The notes below the pieces were generated by a model, which worked only from the letters and a program-made list of their open reading frames with translations, was not told the origin of the DNA and did not search any database. From the NCBI RefSeq assembly GCF_001646865.1, contig NZ_LRRB01000081.1:21008-85007 (forward strand): DNA of 64,000 nt, read 5' to 3'. Source of the stretch: Aldersonia kunmingensis (GTDB lineage Bacteria; Actinomycetota; Actinomycetes; Mycobacteriales; Mycobacteriaceae). Each line of letters begins with the position of its first letter. Within the stretch, counting starts at the first letter, position 1. Shown piece after piece: positions 1 to 8,010 of this stretch. The position numbers and the translations under genes were made by a program.

Positions 1-401
1 ATGCGGGCCGCATTGGCCGTGCGGTTGGCCTCGAACACGGCGACAAACTCCGGATCCGCGCTGGCTGGGCCACGTAGCTGCGAGATATAAGCCTCGCGGT
101 TCTCGACGACGTAATCGACGTAGCGCTCGATCGAATCGCGCAGCATGTCGAACGGTTCGAGATCGCGATTCGGCTCAGTCGCCTCGAGCAGCATCTCGCT
201 TGCGCGACGCACGATCGCGAGGTGGAAGTCGCGCTTGGAAGAGAAGTAGTGGAACAGCAGGCCCTTCGAGATGCCGGCTTGTTTGGCGATCTCGTCCACC
301 GAAAGCGCCTCGAGTCCGCGCGACGCGAGCATCTCCACGCCCAGCTTGATCAGCTGCGCGCGGCGTGCCGCGGGGGCGAGTCGAACTCGTTTGATGTCCA
401 T
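1..401 (-). CDS. TetR-family regulator (partial, C-terminus beyond window)
   Basis: The gene reads leftward and leaves the window, so only about 133 N-terminal residues are seen. I translated it by hand from an ATG at 399-401. Residues 10-55 form a TetR helix-turn-helix: AKQAGISKGLLFHYFSSK is the typical recognition-helix region. The following helices are the start of a ligand-binding domain that cannot be classified. It is divergent from the monooxygenase operon and separated from it by 72 bases that hold a perfect 16-bp palindrome, so it probably represses that operon and itself. Effector unknown; a ketone or its lactone would fit the neighbours (inference). Confidence 0.85.
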   Translation of the reverse strand, partial: MDIKRVRLAPAARRAQLIKLGVEMLASRGLEALSVDEIAKQAGISKGLLFHYFSSKRDFHLAIVRRASEMLLEATEPNRDLEPFDMLRDSIERYVDYVVENREAYISQLRGPASADPEFVAVFEANRTANAAR

Positions 402-426
402 CGGTTGCCACTCTAATTGAATCCAG

Positions 427-442
427 GTCAATAGCTATTGAC
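427..442. promoter_or_regulatory. Perfect 16-bp palindrome, probable TetR operator
   Basis: GTCAATAGCTATTGAC is exactly self-complementary and lies between the divergent TetR gene and the monooxygenase gene. Size, perfection and position fit a TetR-dimer operator controlling both directions. It also covers an upstream TTG (438) that could be mistaken for the monooxygenase start, which argues for the ATG at 474. Confidence 0.6.
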
Positions 443-473
443 TACTACTCAGCAGTTCTCTACCCTACGTTAT

Positions 474-2048
474 ATGAGTCTTCCAGTTACAGATAACTCT
501 GCAGCCGCGGAATCCGTGCCCCGCCACGTACGCACGCTGATCATCGGAAGCGGCTTCGCCGGACTCGGCGCCGCGATCAAGCTGCAGCAGGACGGCCATA
601 GCGACTTCGTCGTACTCGAGCGGTCGAACGAGGTCGGCGGCACCTGGCGCGACAACACCTACCCCGGTGCGGCCTGCGACGTGCCGTCCCATCTGTACTC
701 GTACTCCTTCGCGCTCAACCCGGACTGGACGCGCTCGTTCTCCGCCCAGGGCGAGATTCAGCGCTACATTGTGTCCGTCGCAGATAAGTACGGCGTGCGC
801 GAGAAGCACGTCTTCGGTTGCGACGTCACCGGCGCCCGCTGGAATGCCGGCCGCGCGCACTGGGAGGTGGACACCACCGTCGGGTCCTACACCGCCGACT
901 TCGTTATCAGTGCCGTCGGCGCACTGTGTGAGCCGGCGCTGCCCGATATCAAGGGCATCGATTCGTTCCAGGGCGAGATCTTCCACTCGTCGCGCTGGGA
1001 CCACGATTCCGATCTCACCGGCAAGCGCGTGGCCGTGATCGGCACCGGCGCGTCGGCGATCCAGATCGTGCCGGCGATCGCACCCAAGGTCGCCCAGCTC
1101 GACGTTTACCAGCGCACCGCACCGTGGCTGTTGCCGCGCGGCGATCGCGCGTACACGCTGCCCGAGCGGCTCGCCTTCAAGCACCTCCCGGGTTTCCAGC
1201 GCCTGTCCCGATTCGGGATCTACGCCATGCGCGAGACCCAGGTGGTCGGCCTTGCCAAGGCGCCGACGTTCATGAAGCCGCTAGAGCTCGTTGCCCGCGC
1301 CAAGCTGCGCGCCGAGGTGCGCGACCCCGAGCTGCGCGCGAAGGTCACGCCGAACTTCAAGATCGGCTGCAAGCGCATGCTCATCTCGAACGATTACTAC
1401 CCCGCGCTCGGCCGGGAGAACGTCGATCTGGTCACCGCCGGCATTGCCGAGATCACCGAGAACGCCATCATCACCAAGGACGGCACGCTCCGCGAGGTCG
1501 ACGCCATCGTCGTTGCCACCGGTTTCCATGTGACCGACTCCCCCACCTTCGAGACAATCACCGGCCGCGACGGGCGCACGCTTGCAGCGACTTTCGATGA
1601 GGGTGGGCAGCAGGGCTACAAGGGCACCACGGTCGCGAACTTCCCGAACATGTTCTTCCTGGTCGGACCGAACACCGGCCTCGGCCACACCTCGATGGTG
1701 TACATGATCGAATCGCAGATCAATTACGTGGCCGACGCGCTGCGAACGGCCGAGCGCAAGTCCGTGCGCACTGTCGAGGTACGCCGCGAGGCCCAGGACC
1801 GCTACAACCGCGACTTGCAGGAACGGCTTTCGAAGAGCGTCTGGATGAACGGCGGCTGCGCCAGCTGGTACCTGGACAAGCACGGCAACAACACGACGCT
1901 GTGGCCGGGCTTCACCTTCGAATTCCGTAATATCACAAGGAATTTCGATCTCAGCGCGTACGAGACGACAACGGTCGCCGGTGGCGCCGATATCATCGCG
2001 ATCGGCGCGGACAGCAAGGACGACGATTCCAAGGTGGTTACTCGATGA
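474..2048 (+). CDS. Flavin-containing Baeyer-Villiger monooxygenase
   Basis: A 524-residue class B flavoprotein monooxygenase expected to insert oxygen next to a ketone carbonyl, giving an ester or lactone with NADPH and O2. An FAD Rossmann motif GSGFAG is at residues 25-30, the type I Baeyer-Villiger fingerprint FxGxxxHxxxW (FQGEIFHSSRW) is complete at 165-175, and a second nucleotide motif GTGASA is at 190-195. The block GGTWRDNTYPGAACDVPSH (about 55-73) is typical of the family. I chose the ATG at 474 over a TTG at 438 because the latter sits in an operator-like palindrome. The stop overlaps the next gene's ATG (ATGA), so the two are translationally coupled. Substrate (cyclic, aliphatic or steroid ketone) cannot be told from sequence. 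Confidence 0.92.
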   Translation: MSLPVTDNSAAAESVPRHVRTLIIGSGFAGLGAAIKLQQDGHSDFVVLERSNEVGGTWRDNTYPGAACDVPSHLYSYSFALNPDWTRSFSAQGEIQRYIVSVADKYGVREKHVFGCDVTGARWNAGRAHWEVDTTVGSYTADFVISAVGALCEPALPDIKGIDSFQGEIFHSSRWDHDSDLTGKRVAVIGTGASAIQIVPAIAPKVAQLDVYQRTAPWLLPRGDRAYTLPERLAFKHLPGFQRLSRFGIYAMRETQVVGLAKAPTFMKPLELVARAKLRAEVRDPELRAKVTPNFKIGCKRMLISNDYYPALGRENVDLVTAGIAEITENAIITKDGTLREVDAIVVATGFHVTDSPTFETITGRDGRTLAATFDEGGQQGYKGTTVANFPNMFFLVGPNTGLGHTSMVYMIESQINYVADALRTAERKSVRTVEVRREAQDRYNRDLQERLSKSVWMNGGCASWYLDKHGNNTTLWPGFTFEFRNITRNFDLSAYETTTVAGGADIIAIGADSKDDDSKVVTR

Positions 2049-2869
2049 GCTCATTCACAGGCAAGGTCGCCGTCGTCACCGGCGCCGGCTCCGGAATCGG
2101 GCGTGCGCTCTCGGTCGAACTCGCGCGCCGCGGCGCCAAGCTCGCGATATCCGATATCGACACCGAGGGGCTCGCGGAGACCGCACGGCAGTGCGAAGCC
2201 ATTGGCGCCGAGGTGAAGCAGGACCGGCTCAACGTCGCCGAGCGCGAGGCGGTGCTGCTCTACGCCGACGAGGTCAAGGCCCACTTCGGCAAGGTCAACC
2301 AGATCTACAACAACGCCGGCATCGCCCACCACGGCGAGGTGGAGACCACCGCGTTCAAGGACATCGAACGCATCATGGACGTCGATTTCTACGGTGTCGT
2401 GAACGGCACCAAGGCGTTCCTGCCGCACCTGATTTCGTCGGGCGACGGTCACGTCGTCAACATCTCCAGCCTGTTCGGCCTCATCGCGATTCCGGGCCAA
2501 AGCGCCTACAACGCAGCCAAGTTCGCGGTCCGCGGGTTCACCGAGGCGCTCCGGCAGGAAATGCTGATCAGCGGGCACCCGGTCAAGGTGACGTGTGTGC
2601 ACCCAGGCGGCATCAAGACGGCGGTGGCCCGAAACGCGACGGTCAACGAGGGCGCCGACCAGGAGTCGTTCGCCCAGCTCTTCGACCGCAAGCTCGCGAT
2701 TCACACGCCGGAGTACGCGGCGACGACGATCCTGGGCGCGGTCGAGAAGGGACACGGCCGTGTCCTGATCGGCTACGAGGCCAAGGCACTCGACTTGCTC
2801 GTGCGCGCGACCGGGTCCTGGTACCAGCGCCTGGTGGCTTTCTCCACTAAGCGCCTGATCCCCCAGTAG
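2045..2869 (+). CDS. Short-chain dehydrogenase/reductase
   Basis: A 274-residue classical SDR. It has the cofactor motif TGAGSGIG (12-19), the NNAG motif (89-92), and the catalytic Tyr155-x-x-x-Lys159 (YNAAK) with an upstream Ser in the NISS segment. An acidic residue after the second strand (SDID) suggests NAD(H) preference. It overlaps the monooxygenase stop by four bases. In context it probably oxidises an alcohol to the ketone used by the monooxygenase, or processes its product; this role is inferred from gene order only. Confidence 0.9.
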   Translation: MSSFTGKVAVVTGAGSGIGRALSVELARRGAKLAISDIDTEGLAETARQCEAIGAEVKQDRLNVAEREAVLLYADEVKAHFGKVNQIYNNAGIAHHGEVETTAFKDIERIMDVDFYGVVNGTKAFLPHLISSGDGHVVNISSLFGLIAIPGQSAYNAAKFAVRGFTEALRQEMLISGHPVKVTCVHPGGIKTAVARNATVNEGADQESFAQLFDRKLAIHTPEYAATTILGAVEKGHGRVLIGYEAKALDLLVRATGSWYQRLVAFSTKRLIPQ

Positions 2870-2890
2870 CGGTGCGCTAGGCTCCGCGAA

Positions 2891-3820
2891 ATGCGGACCC
2901 TGAACGTGCCCCTGCCGGTCGCAAAGGCAATGGCGCGCGGCGTACTCGGAAACATCCTCACCACCCGTTTCTCCTGGGCACGTCAGCGCTCGCTGATCGC
3001 GGGGATGGTGAAGATCATTCCGCTGCCGCCGGGCACAGAGGTCGAGCAATTGACGCTGGGTGGCCGCCCCGCCGACCGGGTCACCAACGGCACCCCCACG
3101 GCCGGGATTGCCGTGCTGTATTTGCATGGCGGCGGCTACACCACCGCGTCACCGGCCAGCCACCGCTCGCTGGCGAGTTTGATCGCGCGTGACACCGGCG
3201 CGCCGGTCTACGTTCTCGACTACCGACTGGCGCCGGAGGACCCGTTCCCCGCGGGAGTGGACGATTCGATCGCGGCGTTCGTGGATTTGGTTGAGAACCA
3301 CGGCTTCACACCCGATCGCATTGCGGTAGCGGGCGATTCGGCCGGCGGCGGGCTCACCCTCGCCGCCAGCCGCCGGCTCATCGACGACCGCGGCATGCGC
3401 CCGGCGGCTCTCGGGTTGCTTTCGCCGTGGGTGGATCCCGAGGCCGTCCTTCCCGGTTCCCGCGACACCCTGCTCAACGTTCCGTGGCTGCGAGCCTGCG
3501 CCGCCGCATACCGCGGATCGGCGAGCACCACCGACCCGGGCTACGCGCCGCTGCACGGCGACCTGTCCGGCCTGCCCGACACGCTGATTCAGATCGGCAC
3601 CACCGAGCTCTTCCATCCGCAGGCGCTGCGACTTGCCGCGAAGATTCAGGACGCCGGCGGCGACGTGACGCTGCAGGAGTTCCCCGTCCTCTGGCATGTC
3701 GCGCAGCTGCAGGCCGTGCAGATCAAGGAAGCGGCAGAGGCGGTCTCACAGTTCACCGATTTCCTGCGGGAGCGGCTACAGCCCGTGGATATCGAGCCAG
3801 GACCGGGCGACGTCGCCTGA
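2891..3820 (+). CDS. Alpha/beta hydrolase of the hormone-sensitive-lipase family
   Basis: A 309-residue carboxylesterase-type protein with the HSL-family oxyanion-hole motif HGGG (79-82) and the nucleophile elbow GDSAG (Ser150). A candidate catalytic His is in LWHVAQL near residue 278. The usual acidic residue in the D-E-(I/V)-L-L type motif before the last helices is not evident: here the segment reads GTTELFHPQ, so Glu or another residue would have to serve as the acid. It follows the SDR after 21 bases and completes a plausible ketone-to-ester-to-acid plus alcohol route. Its 3' end overlaps the convergent binding-protein gene by 45 bases. Confidence 0.85.
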   Translation: MRTLNVPLPVAKAMARGVLGNILTTRFSWARQRSLIAGMVKIIPLPPGTEVEQLTLGGRPADRVTNGTPTAGIAVLYLHGGGYTTASPASHRSLASLIARDTGAPVYVLDYRLAPEDPFPAGVDDSIAAFVDLVENHGFTPDRIAVAGDSAGGGLTLAASRRLIDDRGMRPAALGLLSPWVDPEAVLPGSRDTLLNVPWLRACAAAYRGSASTTDPGYAPLHGDLSGLPDTLIQIGTTELFHPQALRLAAKIQDAGGDVTLQEFPVLWHVAQLQAVQIKEAAEAVSQFTDFLRERLQPVDIEPGPGDVA

Positions 3821-4420
3821 CGATTCACCCGCCGCGACCGCGGCGGTCATCTCGGCCAGTCCGGCGGTGGTCAGTTCGCCCGCAACGATGTTGAGCCGCC
3901 GAATCTGATCCTCGGTGAGTGCGCCGGTGCGAAACACCGGCAGGACATTCTGGGCCGAGGTTTCATCTCGAGCATCGACCTGCGCCGCCGGTACCTCGGC
4001 CATTGCGTAGTCCGAAACCGAGATCCCCTCGGGCAGAGAGCGATTCAGCTCGGTGTAGACATCGTCGGCGTCGGTGACATCGGCCGATGGGTGCAGGTAG
4101 GCCAAGTAGGCACCAGACTGCTCGGGCAACAGGGTGATTCGGCCGGAATCCAGTGCACCGAGGTACGTGGTGCGCTCCCCCAGCCCGAGGTCGGTGCGGA
4201 CCTGTGCACCCGTGCCGCCTATCGCTCCCGCGTACAGCTCGGCAACGATTGCGCTTTCGGGCGAATCGGCCGAACCGACGACGATGACCTTGTCCTCCTG
4301 TGCGGCATCGACCGGTTCCACCGAACCGCATGCCGTTGCCGCCAGCACGGTGATCGGCACGACTGCCAATGCGAACCGCGCTACGGTGCCACGCCGCTTC
4401 GGCGTTCGATCCACGCTCAC
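3776..4420 (-). CDS. Shortened OpuAC-type substrate-binding lipoprotein
   Basis: About 214 residues from a GTG at 4420. A signal peptide runs RRGTVARFALAVVP... to an AATAC lipobox (Cys31). The mature part aligns by eye with the full-length binding protein encoded divergently next to it: SADSPESAIVAELYA matches SANFPESETVASIYA, and SAQNVLPVFR near the end matches PAQNVIPVVR. About 100 residues that form most of the second lobe of the full-length protein are missing, so this is a half-size paralogue. It may be an accessory sensor or scavenger, or a decaying duplicate. The start is uncertain; longer in-frame starts would overlap the divergent gene. Confidence 0.75.
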   Translation of the reverse strand: MSVDRTPKRRGTVARFALAVVPITVLAATACGSVEPVDAAQEDKVIVVGSADSPESAIVAELYAGAIGGTGAQVRTDLGLGERTTYLGALDSGRITLLPEQSGAYLAYLHPSADVTDADDVYTELNRSLPEGISVSDYAMAEVPAAQVDARDETSAQNVLPVFRTGALTEDQIRRLNIVAGELTTAGLAEMTAAVAAGESSGDVARSWLDIHGL

Positions 4421-4493
4421 TATCCCGTCCCGTCGCTCGACCGGCGCTATGGTAGCCGAGAGGCGTTCCGACACGGGTTCGGAAAGGTTGGTC

Positions 4494-5447
4494 ATGGGGA
4501 TTCGGTCACGACCCTGGTTCATCGCTCTCGCGATTTCGGCCATCGTCGCGGTATCCGGCGGCTGTGGCGATTCGGAAAGTCCGATCGGCGGGAACGAAAC
4601 CGGCACCAGCACCGATGCCACAAACTCGGTCATGATCGGTTCGGCGAACTTCCCCGAATCGGAGACGGTCGCGAGCATCTACGCCGCGGCATTGCGGGCC
4701 AATGGCTTCGATGTCAGTACCAAGCTGAATATCGGCAGCCGTGAGGCATACATGCCGGCGCTCAACGACGGATCCATCGACGTCATCCCTGATTACACCG
4801 GAAACCTGCTGCTCTACCTCGATCCGAATGCCACCGCCTCGTCGTCCCCGGATGTCGCGGCAGCGCTCACCAAGGCGATCGGACCCGATCTCGTGCTCGG
4901 CACGCCTGCTCCGGGCGAGGACAAGGACGCCGTCGTGGTCACCAAGGAGACCGCCGACCGCTGGCAGCTCACCGCTATCGGCGATCTGGCGTCCCATTCG
5001 GCGGAGATCAAGTTCGCCGGCCCGCCCGAGTTCGCGGAACGTCCGGCGGGCCTTCCCGGACTCGCCGCGAAGTACGGCGTTATTGTCGCGCCGCAGAACT
5101 TCGTGCCGATCGCGGACGGAGGCGGTCCCGCGACTGTCGATGCGCTGGCCAAGGGCGACGTCACCGCGGCGAATATCTTCACCACGTCGCCGTCGATCAA
5201 GGAGAACAACTTCGTCGTTCTCGCCGACCCGGCAAACAACTTCCCCGCGCAAAATGTCATCCCCGTCGTACGCAACGAGAAGTACTCGCCGAAGCTGATG
5301 GCCGTGTTGAACGCGGTCTCGCAGAAGCTCACCACCGACGAGTTGATCGCGCTCAACACGCAGGTGTCCGGAGACAGCAAGACCGAGCCGGATGACGCGG
5401 CACAGGAATGGATCCTGGCGCACCAGCTGGACAAACCGCTCGGCTGA
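4494..5447 (+). CDS. Glycine betaine/choline-type ABC substrate-binding lipoprotein
   Basis: A 317-residue OpuAC/ProX-type protein. The N-terminus MGIRSRPW plus a hydrophobic stretch ends in the lipobox SGGC (Cys24), so it should be a lipoprotein anchored outside the membrane. Typical family segments include IGSANFPES (about 50) and IDVIPDYTGNLLLYL (about 95), where the latter carries ligand-box aromatic residues. I chose the ATG at 4494, preceded by a GGAAAGG-like ribosome site, over a much longer in-frame start lying inside the divergent gene. It is the first gene of a four-gene transporter operon. Quaternary ammonium ligand is inferred from the family. Confidence 0.88.
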   Translation: MGIRSRPWFIALAISAIVAVSGGCGDSESPIGGNETGTSTDATNSVMIGSANFPESETVASIYAAALRANGFDVSTKLNIGSREAYMPALNDGSIDVIPDYTGNLLLYLDPNATASSSPDVAAALTKAIGPDLVLGTPAPGEDKDAVVVTKETADRWQLTAIGDLASHSAEIKFAGPPEFAERPAGLPGLAAKYGVIVAPQNFVPIADGGGPATVDALAKGDVTAANIFTTSPSIKENNFVVLADPANNFPAQNVIPVVRNEKYSPKLMAVLNAVSQKLTTDELIALNTQVSGDSKTEPDDAAQEWILAHQLDKPLG

Positions 5448-5457
5448 TCGTCCGGCA

Positions 5458-6582
5458 TTGATCGAATTCGATGGCGTCACCAAGACCTACGCGGACGGCA
5501 CGACGGCGGTCCGCGACCTGAACCTGCGTGTTGAGCCCGGTTCCCTGACCGTGTTCGTCGGACCGTCGGGATGCGGCAAGACCACCTCGATGCGAATGAT
5601 CAACGCGATGATCACACCGACGACCGGCACGGTTCGGGTGGATGGGCGGGATGTCACCAAGGGCAGCGCAGTCCGGCTGCGCCGCGGTATCGGCTACGTA
5701 ATTCAGAGCGGCGGCCTGCTGCCGCACCGCACCGTGGTGGACAACGTGGCGACCGTGCCAATGCTGACCGGTACCTCACGCCGGTCGGCACGCACCGCCG
5801 CACTCGGGCTGCTCGAGCAGGTGGGACTGGATCCGGAACTGGCTGGGCGCTATCCGGCTCAGCTGTCCGGCGGGCAGCAGCAGCGCGTCGGGGTGGCACG
5901 CGCCCTCGCCGCCGATCCGCCGATCCTGCTGATGGACGAACCGTTCAGCGCGGTCGACCCGGTGGTGCGCGCCGGATTGCAGCAGCAGATGCGGGAGCTA
6001 CAGGCCCGGCTGCACAAGACGATCGTGTTCGTCACCCACGACATCGACGAGGCAATCCGACTCGGCGACCGGATCGCGGTCTTCGGCACCGGCGGGGTAC
6101 TGCAGCAATACGACGAACCGCAGCGCGTTCTGGCAGCACCCGCGACGGAGTTCGTTGCCGATTTCGTCGGCCGGGACCGCGGCTACCGGGGGCTGTCCTT
6201 TCGGTCGGCCGACGGGGTGCCGGTGCACCCGATCGTCACCGTTCCTGCCGACCGTGTGGCCGAACTCGAACTGGCCGAGTCTGATTGGGCCCTCGTACTC
6301 ACCGATACGGGCGGAGCCCGCGGCTGGATCGACGCGCAAGGCATCGCGGCAGTGCGCGCGGGGAGCGCTAGCGCCGAGGTCATTGCGGCCGTCGGATCGC
6401 TCTATCGCCCTGGCGAATCGCTGCGTCAGGCGTTGGATGCTGCCATCTCCTCCCCCGCCGGGATCGGCGTCGCGGTTGACGAGCTCGGCGCGGTGCTGGG
6501 CGGGATCCGGGCCGGCGAGGTGCTCGATCAACTCACCCAACAGCGCCGGGGCGAGCGCGCGGTGGACGGACTGCCGGGGTGA
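5458..6582 (+). CDS. Osmoprotectant-type ABC transporter ATPase with CBS region
   Basis: A 374-residue ATPase of the OpuCA/ProV type. Walker A GPSGCGKT is at 35-42, the signature LSGGQ at 136-140, Walker B ILLMDE at 156-161, and an H-loop follows in VTHDIDEA. The C-terminal 130 residues look like one degenerate CBS-domain pair, which in this family senses ionic strength. The most likely start is the TTG at 5458, ten bases after the binding-protein stop; the only other in-frame start (ATG 5392) lies inside that gene. The stop overlaps the permease GTG. Confidence 0.88.
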   Translation: MIEFDGVTKTYADGTTAVRDLNLRVEPGSLTVFVGPSGCGKTTSMRMINAMITPTTGTVRVDGRDVTKGSAVRLRRGIGYVIQSGGLLPHRTVVDNVATVPMLTGTSRRSARTAALGLLEQVGLDPELAGRYPAQLSGGQQQRVGVARALAADPPILLMDEPFSAVDPVVRAGLQQQMRELQARLHKTIVFVTHDIDEAIRLGDRIAVFGTGGVLQQYDEPQRVLAAPATEFVADFVGRDRGYRGLSFRSADGVPVHPIVTVPADRVAELELAESDWALVLTDTGGARGWIDAQGIAAVRAGSASAEVIAAVGSLYRPGESLRQALDAAISSPAGIGVAVDELGAVLGGIRAGEVLDQLTQQRRGERAVDGLPG

Positions 6583-7250
6583 GGTACCTCGTCGAAAACT
6601 TCGATGACGTCCTCGAACTCGCTCGGACCCACCTCTACCTGTCGCTGGTTCCGCTGTTCATCGGACTGCTGATCGCGATACCGGTCGGCGCAGCGATCCG
6701 GTCGGTCCGCTGGTTGCGCCGTGGCACCCTCCTCGCGGCGAGTATCGCCTTCACCATCCCGTCGCTGGCGTTGTTCGTGATCCTGCCGCCGTTGCTCGGT
6801 ATCAAGGTGCTCGATCCACTGAACGTGATTGTCGCGCTGACGATCTACTCCACGGCACTGTTGGTGCGGGCCGTTCCCGAAGCACTCGATGCCGTGCCTT
6901 CAGATGTGGTCGACTCCTCGATTGCCATGGGATTCACCCGGATTCGGCGCGCACTCGGTGTGGAGCTGCCGCTTGCGACGCCGGTGCTGATCGCGAACAT
7001 TCGCGTCGTCGCGGTCACCAACATCTCGCTGGTATCAGTCGGCGCAGTGATCGGCATCGGCGGGCTTGGCAAGCTGTTCACGCAGGGCTACCAGCGTGAT
7101 TACCCGTCCGAGATCGTCGCCGGGATCATCGCGATCCTCACGCTGGCATTCGTCATCGACCTCACCTTGTTCCTCTTTGGGCGATTTCTGACGCCCTGGA
7201 CTCGGGGCAGTCGCAGGGCCATGTTCGCGCGGGCGGTGGGCCGCCGATGA
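6579..7250 (+). CDS. Osmoprotectant-type ABC permease 1
   Basis: A 223-residue integral membrane protein with five to six hydrophobic segments and the MetI/OpuCB-like permease loop (AMGFTRIRRALGVELPLATPVL, about 115-136) that docks on the ATPase. It starts at GTG 6579 within the ATPase stop (GTGA) and its own stop overlaps the second permease ATG, so the operon is tightly coupled. Together with the next gene it should form the heterodimeric channel. Confidence 0.87.
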   Translation: MRYLVENFDDVLELARTHLYLSLVPLFIGLLIAIPVGAAIRSVRWLRRGTLLAASIAFTIPSLALFVILPPLLGIKVLDPLNVIVALTIYSTALLVRAVPEALDAVPSDVVDSSIAMGFTRIRRALGVELPLATPVLIANIRVVAVTNISLVSVGAVIGIGGLGKLFTQGYQRDYPSEIVAGIIAILTLAFVIDLTLFLFGRFLTPWTRGSRRAMFARAVGRR

Positions 7251-7948
7251 CGCTCTTCACCGAAGCCTGGGCCTACCTGACCGACCCGGCGAACTGGTCC
7301 GGGCCGACCGGAATCGCCAGGCGGATCGCGCAGCACATCTGGTACAGCCTGCTCGCCGTCGGCTGCGCGAGCGTAATCGCGATCCCGCTCGGCGCACTGA
7401 TCGGCCACACCCGGCGCGGTGCCGGCCTGCTCGTCGGCCTGGTCAACGCGATGCGCGCGCTTCCCACCCTCGGCCTGATGACCCTGCTGGTACTGCTGTA
7501 CGGACTCGGCCTGATACCCCCGATTGCCGCGCTGGTGGTCCTGGCCGTTCCGCCGCTGCTGGCCGGCACCTATGCGGGAATCGTGAACGTCGATGCGGCG
7601 GCGGTGGATGCGTCCCGCGCGATGGGCATGACCGAATGGCAGATTCTCACCCGTGCGGAACTGCCGAATGCCCTGCCGCTCATCCTCGGTGGCCTGCGCG
7701 GCGCGACACTGCAGGTGATCGCGACCGCGACGATCGCCGCGTTCGTGAATCTGGGTGGGCTCGGGCGCTATATCTTCGACGGCCTCGCGCTCTACCAGTA
7801 CGACATCGTGCTGGTCGGAGCCATCCTGGTGGCGGTGCTCGCGTCCGCGGTGGACGGGATGCTCGCAGTCGCGGTGTGGTTCTCGATTCCCGGCACCGGC
7901 CGGGCCCGAAAAGCGCTCAACCCGGGCAAATCCCGTTCGGGGGTGTGA
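7247..7948 (+). CDS. Osmoprotectant-type ABC permease 2
   Basis: A 233-residue membrane protein, paralogous to the preceding permease, with the same type of ATPase-docking loop (RAMGMTEWQILTRAELP, about 125-141) and a C-terminal hydrophobic region. It completes the transporter. Its last ten or so codons (ALNPGKSRSGV) are encoded by the left half of a long perfect inverted repeat, so the C-terminus appears to have been captured from, or shaped by, a palindromic element that now forms the operon terminator. Confidence 0.87.
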   Translation: MTLFTEAWAYLTDPANWSGPTGIARRIAQHIWYSLLAVGCASVIAIPLGALIGHTRRGAGLLVGLVNAMRALPTLGLMTLLVLLYGLGLIPPIAALVVLAVPPLLAGTYAGIVNVDAAAVDASRAMGMTEWQILTRAELPNALPLILGGLRGATLQVIATATIAAFVNLGGLGRYIFDGLALYQYDIVLVGAILVAVLASAVDGMLAVAVWFSIPGTGRARKALNPGKSRSGV

Positions 7949-7985
7949 AACACCTTCCCCGCGAACACGATTTGCCCGGGTTGAG
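7916..7985. repeat. Long nested inverted repeat, terminator between convergent genes (repeat copy C)
   Basis: A perfect 16-bp inverted repeat (arms 7916-7931 and 7970-7985, core AACCCGGGCAAAT) encloses a second perfect hairpin GGTGT-GAA-ACACC (7942-7954). The permease stop lies in the inner loop. The right half (GCGAACACGATTTGCCCGG) resembles elements at 11633-11692 and 41702-41742, so this is probably a dispersed repeat used as a bidirectional terminator for the transporter operon and the convergent malic-enzyme gene. Confidence 0.65.
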
Positions 7986-8010
7986 GACCTGAGGGCTGAA
8001 ACTCAGGAAA

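Noticed and set aside
438..473. TTG 438 as start of the monooxygenase
   Set aside because: It lies within a perfect palindrome that looks like an operator; ATG 474 is standard.
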